Of a stretch of 64,000 nt of DNA, positions 12,118 through 24,059 are shown in pieces. This DNA is from Artemia franciscana (Eukaryota > Arthropoda > Branchiopoda > Anostraca > Artemiidae). The notes under the pieces were generated by a model. The model saw only the letters and a program-made list of their open reading frames with translations, had not been told where the DNA came from and did no database searches. How positions within the stretch are numbered: the stretch's first letter is position 1; every line of letters begins with the position of its first letter. Where the stretch lies: contig NC_088868.1 in the NCBI RefSeq assembly GCF_032884065.1, positions 3,873,720 through 3,937,719 of the forward strand. Reading direction: 5' to 3'. A program made the position numbers and the translations under genes.

Positions 12118-12815
12118 TGATCAAACAGTTCGTGGTAACGAAATGTAGTAAGGAGCGACCCGCCTCAATAGTAAACGAAACTTTAAAAAATGGGATTTTG
12201 ATACTAATATATACATCAAAAGAATCGGATTTCTATGCTGATTTTAAATATATAAGTTTCAACAAATTTAGTCTTACATATGAACATTTAAAAGCCTGAG
12301 AAAATTGGCCTTAATTTGGAAAATAGGGGGAAACACCCCCTAAAAGTCGGAGAATCTTAACGAAAATCACACATCGCATTCGGTGTATCAGAGAACCCTA
12401 CTGCAGAATTCTCAAGCTCCGATCTACAAAAATGTGGAATTTCGTATTTTTTGCCAGAAGACCGATCACGGATGCGTGTTAATTTGTTGTTTTTTTTCCC
12501 AGGGATGATCGTGTCGACCCGGTGGTCCCAGAATGTTGAAAGAGGGCTCATTCTAACGAAAATTAAAAGTTCTAGTGCCCTTCTTAAGTGACCAAAAAAT
12601 TGGATGGCTTCTAGACCCCCTCCCACACTCATGTTTTCCCAAAAGTCAAAGGGTCAAAATTCTGAGATAGCCATTTTGTTCAACATAGTCGAAAAATATA
12701 ATAACCATGTCTTTGGGGACGACTTACTCCCTCACAGTCCCTGGGGGAGGGGCTGCAAGTTACAAACTTTGACCAGTGTTTACATACAGTAATGGTTATT
12801 GGGAAGTGTAAAGAC
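12118..12815 (-). repeat. Family A copy, reverse, near full length
   Basis: Starts with the hairpin end 'cagttcgtggtaacgaa', continues through 'agtaaggagcgacccgcctc', and ends with 'ttacatacagtaatggttat'. With the 10640-11163 copy it forms an inverted pair about 1 kb apart. Confidence 0.85.
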
Positions 12816-12829
12816 TCGACGCAACGCTC

Positions 12830-13000
12830 TTTACACTAAGGTTTTTCACTGTTTTAAAAAGTCGATTTGAGAGAAAGAGTCAAACTTTATCGCAAAGAGC
12901 AGGGCGTTGAGGAGGGAACAGCCCCTTTCATATACAGAGTAATCTCTGTTCGTTTTAAGCTTTAATGTCGCTCATTACTTTCAGTTAAAAAAAACTTGTT
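12830..13000 (+). repeat. Family B right half
   Basis: Contains 'ttatcgcaaagagcagggcg', 'ttcgttttaagctttaatgt' and 'cgctcattactttcagttaa', the right arm of family B. It directly follows the family A copy, an adjacency repeated elsewhere in the window. Confidence 0.75.
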
Positions 13001-14174
13001 TTTCTAATTTATATGAAAAAAGGGAAAACACCTCCAAACAAGCAAGTGATTTTATTGTGAAATTTCGCTTTTTTTTCAGGAAAAACATCCTCACGCATGT
13101 TTATTTGTTTTCTCTTTTTATGGGGTGATTGTATCAAACCGAAGGTCCAAGATAAATGGGAGGGAACTCATTCAAACATAAATTTAAAGGTCTTTTTTAA
13201 GCGACCATACAGATTGGGCCAGGGAAAAGTCTTGTTTTCTGCCATTTTATCCAAAATAGGATTTTACCTCAAAGAGGACAAATTTGCAATCCATTTGAAA
13301 TTCTGGGAAGATATTTGATTTAACAGTATCAGTAACTATATTTTACGCTTCCCAGTTGCAAAAGAAGTAATGCCACGCGGTGGCAGTGCTAGATCCAACC
13401 AAGATTATTCACGCTACGTTTGGTTATCTGTAATTACGTATCAACTATAATATAGGGGGGTTGAGTCATGGCTTTGGTAGGGGTAGAATAGATTTAAACT
13501 GTTTACTCTTCATGAGGCTTAAATAATTCTTGAAAGAGGTGTGGGAGAGAAAGAATTAATTAAAATGTTTCTCTAGATAGCTAAATTTTATATTCCCATA
13601 TCTACCAGCACAGATGTGGAAAAGGCAAGGCAGGTCATAATCAACCCTGCCAGGAAATTTCTTTGGGATGGCCAATACTGCTAGGAGCTTAGTTTTCAGC
13701 AATTTTAAATGGTAATATTTTTCTTTTCCTTTTTATATGTAGAAGTTCAATGTATTTATGTAAATGTATATAATGTATGTATCGAAAAGAAAACACTATT
13801 GTAGAGCTTGTGACAGCTTCAGTTTTGTAGAAAATCAGAAGTCTCACAGAATTTCCATCCATACCAGCAATAATATTCCTTTTCGTCCAACCTAAGTTCT
13901 TTAGTAGCAATATTAAAAAGGACTTGTTTTTTACAAAAACTGCTATTCATCGCCAGTTTTCTAGGAATATTGAAATTTTGTCAAAAGTTGAAAACGTAAA
14001 TTTAAACTTAGGACAGTAACAATAAATACACAATTATTGACTTACAAATTTTAAAAGCAATTAACCAGGGATTCATGAAACTGGTAGCTCAAATTATAAC
14101 TCGGTTCGGCCTGAGTATGATTTGGAAAGCATTCAGAAAATTAAGCATTCAGAGAATTATTCAGAAAATTAAGC
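13001..14174. other. Unassigned sequence with one weak exon-like stretch
   Basis: Possible diverged family A sequence up to about 13320. A stretch after 'ttcccag' at 13355 is open for about 30 codons (AKEVMPRGGSARSNQDYSRY is part of it). It has no convincing donor and no recognised homology, so I do not call it an exon. Confidence 0.3.
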
Positions 14175-14470
14175 ATTCAGAGCTTTTAAACTGAAAGCAA
14201 GGAGCAGATTTGAAACATATTTGAACACATTATTTCTATATGAAGGGAACTGTCTCCTCCTTGGCTTCTTATTCTTGACTGTGAAGCTTGATTTTGTAAA
14301 TTTTTAAAGAAAATTTGATTGGAATTTCTTTTTTTTCAAAGCACTAAGAAATTTTGTTAATTGAGCAGGGTGTTGAGAAGGGGCAGTCCCCCTTATATAC
14401 AGAATAATTTCCACTTGTTTTGACTTTTAAACTTACTCCTTACTTTCGTTAAAACACTTTTCTGTTTTTT
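14175..14470. repeat. Family B foldback element, diverged
   Basis: The left arm begins 'aaactgaaagcaaggagcag' and the right arm ends 'cttactccttactttcgtta'. The centre holds 'attgagcagggtgttgagaa'. The inverted organisation matches other family B copies. Confidence 0.7.
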
Positions 14471-14577
14471 ACATTATAGTTTAATTACATTTCATGAAGC
14501 TATAAAGTTTTACGAATACAATACTTTTGGTAAGGCAGAAAAAACGATCCATATTTTAGTGATCTTTGTTGGGATTT

Positions 14578-15014
14578 TGATGGGTAATCAAAAAGTTCTT
14601 GGTAACAAACTCTAAGTATGGAGTGAACCGTTTCATTAGTAATCGAAACTCTAAAAAGCGGAATTTTGATACCAATAGACATATCAAAGGAATTATCCTA
14701 CCCATCAAAAGCTACGAGCCTGAGGAAATTTGTCTGATTTTTGAAAAAGGTTGAAAGACCCTCTAAAAATCATAGAATTTTAGTGAAAATCATATCATCA
14801 GATTCAGTGTGTCAAAGAACCCTATTGTAGAGTTTTCAATCTTATATCTGCACAAATACAGATTTTTTCATTTTTTCAGAAAAAAGGTCACGAAGGCGTG
14901 TTTATTTGTTGTTGTTTTTCCTCATAGGCGATCGTATCAGCCCAGTGTGGATAGAAAGCCAGAAGAGGATTCATTCTAACAAAAATGAAAATTTCTAGTG
15001 CCGTTTGTGAGTGT
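14578..15014 (-). repeat. Family A copy, reverse, cut by the gap
   Basis: Recognisable from 'agttcttggtaacaaactct' (diverged hairpin end) through 'gtgtcaaagaaccctattgt'. It runs into the assembly gap at 15015. Confidence 0.75.
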
Positions 15015-15114
15015 NNNNNNNNNNNNNNNNNNNNNNNNNNNNNNNNNNNNNNNNNNNNNNNNNNNNNNNNNNNNNNNNNNNNNNNNNNNNNNNNNNNNNN
15101 NNNNNNNNNNNNNN
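15015..15114. other. Assembly gap (100 N)
   Basis: Exactly 100 unknown bases, a conventional placeholder, so the true distance is unknown. Reading frames that appear to cross it are not real evidence of coding. Confidence 1.
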
Positions 15115-15139
15115 CTTAATACCTTTTTCTTTACTTTAG

Positions 15140-15306
15140 GCTTTGACACACCGTCTCTTGTTGATTCAATGGGTTCAGATTTGGATCGACTGAGTTTGGA
15201 CTCTGGCTCCCCAACGCCACCTTCATCCACCGTTTCTAGCGCTATGGATATTTCAAAAGGGCTCCGTTTACCCCTATTTACTCGGCTTAGTGATGGTCCC
15301 TGCTAA
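15140..15306 (+). CDS. Candidate terminal exon, Ser/Pro-rich protein, unrecognised
   Basis: Follows a good acceptor (a pyrimidine tract ending 'ctttactttag' at 15139) and stays open for about 55 codons to TAA at 15304-15306. The peptide has a Ser/Asp-rich stretch (SMGSDLDRLSLDSGSPTPPS) and ends RLSDGPC. GC content and codon use are higher than in the flanks, and no local repeat covers it. The exon begins with the last two bases of a split codon. The preceding exon would lie in or beyond the gap. The following 450 bases could be 3'-untranslated. I do not recognise the protein and cannot tell whether it belongs with the MED15 exons upstream; known MED15 C-termini do not look like this. Confidence 0.5.
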
Positions 15307-18300
15307 GCTTATACTGTTTCATCTTAATAAGCTTATAAGGTCCCTTATAAGCTTATAGGTTTCATCTTAATTTTCGGGGGTTTGGCCTTTCTTCAAAACG
15401 TGCCTTCATGTAAAAATTGTAGAAAATTAATTTATTATTTGACACTAGTGTTCTATTTGTATCTGACTAATGTGCAGCACTTTCATCAAACATTGGCCAA
15501 TATTGTCCCCAGTATTGATAAGCCTTGTGTTAAAAGAATTGACAAAGCTTAATTGGACGAAGTTCTTTCGCAACGTTTGCTGTCTCTTCTTCAAAATGTT
15601 TATACAACCTGACAGCACTGGTTATTTTATGTGAAGTTCATCATTTTTAGTTGATGTTTAATTTTAAAGTGACTAATGCCGGCAGTCATGTATCCAACTT
15701 GTGTTTTTACCACAGTATTTAGGTAGTTTAGGTCTTCGAAAATTGTGGGATTTTGGGCATTTCAATTTTTTAGGCAAATCGGATTCAATTAGTTCTTTTG
15801 AAGTAAATACTTTCGGAAAGAGCAGGTTAATTCGATTGAAAATCTGAAGCTCTACTGCTCTTTTTAAGAGTCAAAAGGGATCAGAGGGCAAATTGCCCCC
15901 CCCCCCTCAATTTTTCCCCCCAAGTGTATCCAATAGAAACTTTGAAATAACTATTTTATTCAAATTAGACCAAAGATCATATAAAAAGGTCTTCGAGATT
16001 GAAACGAGTCCCAGGGGCATTCTGTTGAAACAGTTCCCTGGAGCCTGGGGGCTTTCACATTTCTAAAACGTATAATAATTATAACATGTTTTGAATTTTT
16101 TCTTATAAAAGTCATATCCAGCCTTATTTTTTGACATAATATGAAAAATGTATAATAGGCCCATCGTTCCACAAAACTGATATGTGAAACTTTTGTTTCA
16201 AAATGGGTTCCATTTAATTTGAGCTCCTTATCTAGGGGTCTGCAGACAAGAATGTTGCTAATATTAAAATCTAACCCGACACGACGGAATCTAAAAAAAA
16301 GTCCAAAAAGCCAATCTCTGAAGAATATCAAATTGCTGCTTACCGTGTCTGAATTTGGGGCGATAATCAAATCATTCAAGAACGCCTTTTAAACAAAATA
16401 GAACTGGAAAGCTACTTTTTCTGTAGTAATGTAAGGAGGGTTCTCTTACCCAGGACCCTGCAACTATGCAGAATTACATCTTTACGCAGTCGCAATGAGA
16501 AGATCAAAATGGCAACATGTATACTAAAGATTTGTATTAATCTTCTTTTAATGGAATAAAAAGACCGATGAAAAAAAAGTATTTGAATTACAGAATAACC
16601 CTGAGAGTAGAAAAATAAAATAAATATAAGACCATTGTCAAAGAGGCGATACATGTTATATCGCTCTCGAAGGCACCGGTATCAAATTTCGATTCATTTG
16701 CAAAAGATATTGATTGGGTTGGTTACCCCCGAATTGGTTTTAGCCCTCAGAAACAGTAGCAACGAAATTTCACTTTATTTTTGTATGATGTTTTTCGCCA
16801 ATTAGAAGTAACTTTTGACCTTTTTTCTATGTGTGATAGATTTTTTTAAATTAGCTTTTAGTGTTGGTCTGTTATCTTTATTTTACTTTCTATTTTACCT
16901 TGAAAGGGGTGCAATTTTGACCCCCTCTTCTCCCGTGTAGTGCAAAAAGAACCTGTGTTAAACAACATTGTCTCTCATTTTATGTAGACGTTATATTTTT
17001 AATAATAATAAAAATTATTTTTTAATTTAAAAAATTCCCCTATTTAAATAATGGTCTTGCTAAAAACATACATGTAATAGTACTCAAAGACCTACCAACA
17101 TTGTCAGTAGGGCCAAGCAAGTGAACGAGTGCGGCCAAGGGGAGGGGGCGGTCTCGGCCACATGCTCCTTGAAACTTCTGGATTTTAGTAGCCCCCCCCC
17201 CCGATAAATTTGTATGTATATATGGCAGGAAGCCGACAAAATAAATATGGAAATTACTATATTGATACCTGATCAAATTCAAAATATCAAGGCCCCAAGT
17301 CCCCTTAGAATAATAAAATTCGGCCCCAATGATCCAGATATAAAACTTTCAATACCGGTGCCCCCCATGTTTATCAGGTAATAGATCCTATTTGATATTT
17401 TAATATCTAAACTAGTCATCTACTTTCAGACTTCTGACTTTGAAGAAAAATCTGTCTATCTCGATAATTAAAGAGGTCAATATGGTTTCGAAGACTCAGG
17501 GGAAGTTGATTTTCACATTCCGTGTCCGACCGATTTCGTGAATTTTTATCTCATCGACAATCTTATGCCGGAAACAGCTCTATCAACCTATGCTGATTTA
17601 CTATTAAATTTCAAATTTTGAACTAGTTTTATTTTAAAAATGTAATAGAATGTCAGGGTCATATGTGACAATTTCAGACTGCCGAGACAATTGCTGTAAA
17701 CCATATGGAAAGTTTTTTGGATGAGAAGGATCAGCAGTTAGATTGAACGATTCTAGGCGTTATCCCGTCCCTCGGGAAAGTACCACCCCAAAAATACATC
17801 CACACTGAAAATAAATTATTCCCAAGAATTTACTCCCCACTAAAAATCTCCCAGATATTCCACCCTCCCCCGCGAAAAATGCCCTTCTGTTTTCTTATAA
17901 TAAAAACTATTTGTAAGCAACGGACAAATTACAAAACTCAAAAAGCCACCTCTACAATGTGTTTCTTTGATTGTTTTGTAGTTTTTGAGGGAGGAGATAC
18001 CTCGAAGGGTGCATTTTAATGCCAAAAACTGTCAACTCTCATTGAGCCATCAAGTAAGTACAGAATTAGTTCCGAGGAGGGGGGATACAAGGTGAGGGTG
18101 GATGTAGAACGGGGGGGGAGGGTTGCGAGAGGAACTTTAGAGAATGCATAAAAATATGAACTTGATATTTGCCCCCTTATGATTTCTGGAAATATTTATG
18201 GTTTAAGCTATTATTTTGAAAGAAAAGTGTATCATTAAACCCCAAAATTAGCAGAATTTACCCCGTATATTAGGGGGACTGCCCCTTCCTCATCCACGCC

Positions 18301-19489
18301 TCCACCTTATGGCAAAAAAAATTCGGAAGGAGCTCCTTGGATAAAAAATTGAGAGTTCAAGTCCTTTTTCTATAAGACGAAAGTGATTTTAGACCAACCG
18401 GCCTTGGGGGCGGGAGGAGGGTATTTTCTGAGGGAAGGTTTTCGACGTATAGTATTTTTAATGGGGAGTAGATAAACACCAGCCACCGATTGAACATGCA
18501 TTGCTCTGTTGATCTCATTAAGAACAGCTTAATAAACAGTTTTCAGCATTTACCGAAGGGTAAATCTGTCTCCCAGAAACCATGTACATCTGGGAAGTAA
18601 GCGTCTCCTTGGTATTACCTTGGATTGTGTATACATTTAGATTTATTACCCCTTGTATTACCTTGGTATTATCCCTTGTTTCGCCTTTTACCTTCAATTG
18701 TATTCATTTCATGTTGCAGTGTTCAAATCAAAAATAATATTTCATTACTACTCAGTTTTTGATACTAATTTTATCAAAGGAAAAGTATATGCTCTTAAAT
18801 CATCAAACATTTATGAAAAACATAGCAAAACTACAATTGAATATGTATTCATTTTTTAACTATAACTGCATATATTCTAAGAACAAGGAATTCGATCTGA
18901 ATCATATTCTTTAATAACTTCAGGATTCTTAAATAACTGTCATTGGAATAATCAGCATACCATTTTAAAATAATGGCAAAGTGTTATATTATTTTTTAAT
19001 TTTTTTAATTGATACATTTCTGGCAGTGGAATTGCCACAAAGTTTTGGACATACTCTTGTAGAAATATTACAGGCACACGAGTGCCTGGGGGCATATACT
19101 TGAGGAGTGCATGTAGAGCTGATCCTAAGATTGGTGGCTCCCAGGAAAAAGTTAGATGCTCTGCCCCCCTTCCGATTCAAACATAAACAAAAAAAAAGCC
19201 AAATCAAAGTGAAAAATTTAATAAAAGTAGACAGCCAATACATCCGGGCAGCTTGCCTCGAGCTCCCCCTTTGAAAAGCGCTGGGCATATGCACAATGTT
19301 TTCCTTACGAGGGTAAGTTGGCTAAAGTTTTTTGGATCGGCTGTGCAAAACGGTCAAATGGCTTAATGCGAAGAATGCTTTTTCAACAAAAATTATTGCA
19401 TATTTGTCGAACGTTACAAATTTTTGATTTTTTTTTTCAGTTTTTCAGAAGGGAGGGATAAATACCCCCCTCCAGAGGGCTCTTCACAC
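15307..19489. other. Long stretch without a recognised gene
   Basis: AT-rich sequence with several poly-C or poly-G runs (about 15895, 17192, 18105). Two open frames on the minus strand (15960-16379, 16412-16654) and one at 18989-19294 have no domain signature, low-complexity composition or no plausible start context. I see no family A end until 19490. Confidence 0.4.
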
Positions 19490-19895
19490 ATACGCTGAAA
19501 GGAAAAAACTAGGGGTCACTCACTTTCTGCCACTTGGTATACATTTCGGAGTACCATTTTATAAAAATACGAAATTCCACATTTTTGTAGATAGGACCTT
19601 GAAATTTCTACAGTGGGGTTCTCTGATACATTGAATGTGATGGTATGATTTTTGTTACGATGACTTTTATGAGTTTTAGGGGGTGTTTTCCCCTATTTTC
19701 CAAAATAAGGCAAATTTTCACAGGCTCGTATCTTTTGATAGGTAAGACTAAATTTGATGAAACATATATTTAAAATCAGCATAAAAGTCCAATTTTTTCA
19801 ATGTATCTATTAGCATAAAAATTCAGTTTTTTAGACTTTCCTTTACTATTGAGCCGGGCTGCTCCTTACTACAGTTCGTTACCACGAACTGTTTG
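19490..19895 (+). repeat. Family A copy, forward, complete right end
   Basis: Contains 'aaattccacatttttgtaga', 'aaggcaaattttcacaggct' and the hairpin terminus 'acagttcgttaccacgaact' at about 19872. Within it the final block 'aatttttt...tatctattagcataaaa' is slightly duplicated. Confidence 0.8.
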
Positions 19896-20166
19896 TTTCC
19901 GTTTGTTAATGTTTTAATATTTTGCTGCATTCCATTATATATTTTTTTATATGAACCATTGTTTTCAGTGTTATTTTGCTCATTAAAATTGTTTCAAAAA
20001 CTCATTTCCAGCTCGTGGCGATCGAACGTAGACACATTTCCAAATCTCCTCCCTTAGGACATTTAGATATATACCACTGCTTTCTCTTTTCTTCACATTG
20101 ATTGTCCACATTTTACATTTTTAATTTATTCTTTCATTTTCTGTCCCTGGAAATTTACACTTCCAG

Positions 20167-20255
20167 GTCTGGCTAATGAAGAAACTTTCATACTTTGTGT
20201 GTCAGCATCCAGCAAAGGCGACTATATTGGTAACGTTGAAGTTAAGACATTGTAA
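20167..20255 (+). CDS. Candidate terminal exon, unrecognised protein
   Basis: An acceptor 'tttacacttccag' ends at 20166. The frame then reads LANEETFILCVSASSKG, DYIGNVEVKTL and stop (TAA 20253-20255). The composition is protein-like (amphipathic beta-strand pattern, no low complexity) and unlike the AT-rich flanks. The first two exon bases complete a codon from an upstream exon that I cannot find in the window. The downstream AT-rich tract could be the start of a 3' untranslated region. The protein family is not recognised. A chance open frame of 28 codons after a good acceptor is possible. Confidence 0.4.
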
Positions 20256-20269
20256 TTACCCTTTATGCC

Positions 20270-20460
20270 TTAGTATTTATTATTTAAATTAGTATTTATT
20301 ACTAAATTTATTATTATTCTTAGTATTTTTTTTATTATATATTTTTATTTTTTTATTTTATTTATATATTTTTTATTTATCTTATTCTCAGTATTATTTA
20401 TTTATTATATTATTCTTAGTATTTATTATTTAAATTTAATTTATATTTATTTCAAAGCAA
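20270..20460. repeat. Low-complexity TATTTATTAT tract
   Basis: A run of T/A-only words such as 'agtatttattatttaaat' and 'ttatatattttttatttatc', with one internal 'attattcttagtattta' duplication. No gene. Confidence 0.8.
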
Positions 20461-21344
20461 TAGACACCTAACGAAATAGTACATAGACCTTTGTTACTGC
20501 ATTGACTAATGCTTCTAATAACCGTATCCTCCGAAATTTCTCCCAGTAGTTCAGATCTAGATATCAAAAGTATTACTGGAATTTGCTCTTTAATTAAAGA
20601 TATCCATGACCAATTCTATATTTTTCTATTTCCAAGCACGAACACAGCATTCGTGATATGATTATAAAATTTTTATGCTGGTGTGGACAAGAGAGTTACG
20701 CAAGATACATTACTTAACGAAGCATGTCTTACAAAAATCTAACCCCCCGCTCTTGGCTTCGGAAAGGCCCTCTTTTAATTAACAAAAAATTGAAATGAAT
20801 GAATAATGGAATAACTTCGAAAAATGTTAAACACAAGAGGACAGGAGAACCATTGCGCCGAAACTAGTAATTAGTAACAATGAAGTTGACCACTCCATTT
20901 ACATTTTAACATAATTATTGAAACTGTTTCCCAGACACAGAGCACACAGGAATTGGGCTTGTTCCAAGACAGGGTGATTCTTTTGGGTGATTGTGGGTGT
21001 TGAAATCTCTAGGGTAAGCTATTAGAAACAAAAAGTTTTGTCTTGTCACCGGGTTGAAATTACGACTTGTAAACGTTTGGAAAAAAAGAAATGAGATTCG
21101 TTCTAAAATAGAACTCAGAAAAGCAACATTTTGACTTATATTTTTTAATTTGTATACTGTTCGGAGTCTGGAATATTGCATTACTAAAAGTTCTTGTAAG
21201 TGTCTGTTAGTTACATAAAACAATTAGACCTACTTCTGAGGACTTGTGTTTTCAGTTAATGGGAGGAGGGAGGTGTAGCCCAAAAAGCATTTTTGAGCTG
21301 ATGATTTGTTAAGTTTCTTCTAATGCATCAAAATAAGGTAGAAA

Positions 21345-21605
21345 TGGAGGTAAAATTCTAGTTAATTGACCTCTTGCTATCACGAAAAGGGTTTAGGTTA
21401 GGAAAATGAAACTTTCAGGGATGGGTCTACAGGCTAAACTATATCCTGGGAAGATATTTCAAAGTACCCACCTCGGTAAAATTTTAGTTAATTGACTTCT
21501 TGCTATCTCAGAAAGGGTTTAGGTTAAGAAAATGAAACTTTCAGGGATGAATCTACAGATTAAAGTATGCCCCGGGAAGGTATTTTGAAGCAACTACCTC
21601 CACTC
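21345..21605 (+). repeat. Family D left terminal inverted repeat (two subunits)
   Basis: Two roughly 130-bp direct subunits, both reading 'gttaattgac' towards 'tcagggat' and 'gggaag'. They are reverse-complementary to the pair at the right end. Confidence 0.8.
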
Positions 21606-22477
21606 CTTCTCCCTCTAGAGGGGCTTGACCTTTAAAAATATATGGGTCACAAAAGTGAAACCTTGCAAAATAGGTCTTCTGCTTAATTGAAGTACAGCAA
21701 AATTGTTTTCAGCTTCATAACTTTGCTCAATTCCATTTTACAAGGCTTTAAAGGTATGCAAATATTTTTCCTAAATTTTGAAAAAAAAACAACATTGATT
21801 TGGCTCAAAATTCTATTCAAATAACAGGAATTGCATTTTCAGCACTAAAGGCAGAGAAAACCCAGCTAGTAACTGAATATTAATGTAAATTATTGTAATG
21901 TCAAAATTTCAATAGGTATAGATAGACCTGTCATGTAGGCAAATTTCAGAGCCCTCTTGAGGGAGAAGGAGTAGAGGTAGGGGTAAAATTCTAGTTAATT
22001 GACTTCTTGCTATCTCAGAAAGGGTTTAGGTTAGTAAAATGAAACTTTCAGGGATAAATCTACAGGCCAAAGTATGTCCCGGGAAGGTATTTTGAAGCAA
22101 CTACCTCCACTGCTTCTACCTCTACAGGGCCTGACCTTTGATGACCTTACAAAATATGTGTGTTATAAAAGTGAAACCTTGCAAAATAGATCTTCTGCTT
22201 AATTGAAGTACAACAAAATTGTTTTCAGCTTCATAACTTAACTCAATTCCATTTTATAAGGTTTTAAAGATATACAAATACATTTCCTAAATGTTGAAAG
22301 AAAACATTGAAATGGCTCAAAATTCTACTCAAATAACAGGAGTTGCGTTTTTCAGAACTAAAGGTAGAGTAAAAGCAACTAATAACTGAAAATTAAGGTA
22401 AAATGTTGTTTTGTCAAAATTTCAATAGGTATGACCTGTCATGTAGGCAAATTTCAGGGCAATCTAGACGGAAAAGG

Positions 22478-22735
22478 AGTGGAGGTGGGTACTGTAAAAT
22501 ACCTTCCCGGGACATACTTTAGCCTGTAGACCTATCCATGAAAGTTTCATTTTCTTAACCTAAACCCTTTCCGAGATAGCAAGAAGTCAATTAATTAGAA
22601 TTTTACCCAGGTATGTACTTCAAAATACCTTCCCAGGACATACTTTAGCCTCTAGACGCATCCCTGAAAGTTTCATTTTCCTAACCTAAACCCTTTCCAA
22701 GATAACAAGAAGTCAATTAACTATAATTCTACCGT
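22478..22735 (-). repeat. Family D right terminal inverted repeat (two subunits)
   Basis: Two direct subunits with 'aaaataccttcc', 'gacatactttagcct' and 'gaagtcaatta', the reverse complement of the left-end subunits. Confidence 0.8.
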
Positions 22736-22984
22736 AATTGTTATTGTATTCTTATTTATTCACGTTTATTCTAAATAAAAAGAGAGGATAGATTAATTCC
22801 TCCCTTTATACCCCTTCCCTATGTTTATCTGAACGGCCATGTAGATTTAGACTAATTGGGAATTGAAATGTAATTTTCTCAGGCTTCTGGAATCTCCCAA
22901 ACCAACTCAGTGAGGGATATCACCCCTCCTTCCTAATAGCTGATGAGCAATAGTACAAATTTTCAATTTATTTATTTACGGTTG

Positions 22985-23345
22985 ACTTTTTCTCTCAACT
23001 CTGCTTTTTAAAACAGTACAAAACATTAGCGCAAAGAGCGGGGCGTTGATGAGGAACCAGCCCTTTTCATGTACGAAGTAATTTCTGTTCGTTTTAAGTT
23101 TTAATGTCGCTCCTTACTTTCAGCTAAAAAAATTGTTTTTGTTTTTTATTTAATTAAATAAAAAAACTTTTTTTTTAGCTGAAAGTAAGGAGCGACATTA
23201 ATACTTAAAACGAACAGAAATTACTCCGTATATGAAATGGGTGTTCCCCTCCGCAATCCCCCGCTCTTTACGCTAAAGCTTTTAATTGTTTTAAAAAGTA
23301 GAATTGTGGCAAAGAGTCAAACTTTAGCGTAAAGAGCGAGTTTTT
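22985..23345. repeat. Two family B halves placed back to back
   Basis: A right half (ending 'gtcgctccttactttcagct' at about 23125) is followed by a left half (starting 'gctgaaagtaaggagcgaca' at about 23179). The order is the reverse of a normal foldback unit, so the join around 23150 makes its own palindrome. Confidence 0.8.
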
Positions 23346-24059
23346 TATTTAATTTCTGAACGTATTTGAATTAATGCATGTTTGGTTTTGGCTCTTCGCA
23401 CATAAATTATTAAACTGAAATTTGTATATTAATTCTTTTTATGGCTAAATGGCTTTCTCTTAGTTTTGATCAGACGATTTTGAGAAATAAGGGGTGGAGA
23501 AGGAGGCCTAGCTGCCCTCCCAAGTTTTCGGTTACTTAAAAAGGCTACTAGAATTTTTAATTTTTAACGAACGTTTTTATTAGTAAAAAATATACGTAAC
23601 TTAAGAATTAACATACCTAACAAACTTTCATAACCTTATATTTTTATTATGTATACGAGGGGGTTTGTACCCTCGTTAATACCTCGCTCTTTACACTAAA
23701 TCTTAACTTTTCTCCCAATTCTTTAAGAATGACCCCTGAATCAGAAAGGCCGTAGAAATAAATAGTTGAAATTACTAAAAATACTTTAGCATAAAGAGCA
23801 AGGTATTTATCTCTTCCTAAATACCTCGCCCTTTATGCTAGTGTTTTTTAAACCCCTCATATGCGTAATAATCTTTGTTCGTTTTAAGTTTCAATGCTAC
23901 TTCTTCCTTTCATTTGAAAAAAAAGTGTTCATGTTTATTTTTCATTGTTTTCTTATAGTAATGTTAGAGAATCCTGCGCCCTTTTCATTGAAATTTTCAT
24001 CCCCCATGATAGATTCCTCCAAGGAAAGATCCTCCAACATAGCCCCCTCTCCTCAGCCC
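23346..24059 (+). repeat. Family C repeat
   Basis: Carries 'gaattaatgcatgtttg', 'tttggctcttcgcacataaa', 'acgtaacttaagaattaaca' and paired 'taaagagcaaggtattt' and 'aaatacctcgccctttatg' motifs that fold back on each other at about 23790-23840. It also appears at 26576-27140, and in reverse at 63280-63785. Confidence 0.7.

Larger units (their letters stand above)
21345..22735. mobile_element. Family D element with compound terminal inverted repeats
   Basis: The left end has two tandem subunits (about 21350-21475 and 21476-21605), each containing 'agttaattgac', 'gggtttaggtta' and 'aatgaaactttcaggga'. The right end has two subunits in reverse orientation (about 22498-22610 and 22611-22733). A fifth, forward subunit lies at about 21983-22107, and the 500 bp that follow each inner forward subunit are also duplicated ('gtgaaaccttgcaaaata' at 21653 and 22169). 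No transposase is seen, so this would be a non-autonomous element or the remains of one. Confidence 0.75.

Noticed and set aside
13356-13436. Exon-like stretch after 'ttcccag'
   Set aside because: Open for about 30 codons but lacks a donor and any homology I recognise.
14976-15306. Frames spanning the N gap on both strands
   Set aside because: The sequence between is unknown; only the part after 15140 has independent support.
15960-16379. 139-codon minus-strand frame
   Set aside because: Hydrophobic, AT-driven composition, no domain and no neighbouring exon signals.
21345-22735. CRISPR-like reading of the repeated subunits
   Set aside because: Subunits are about 130 bp, in both orientations, diverged, and in a eukaryotic context.
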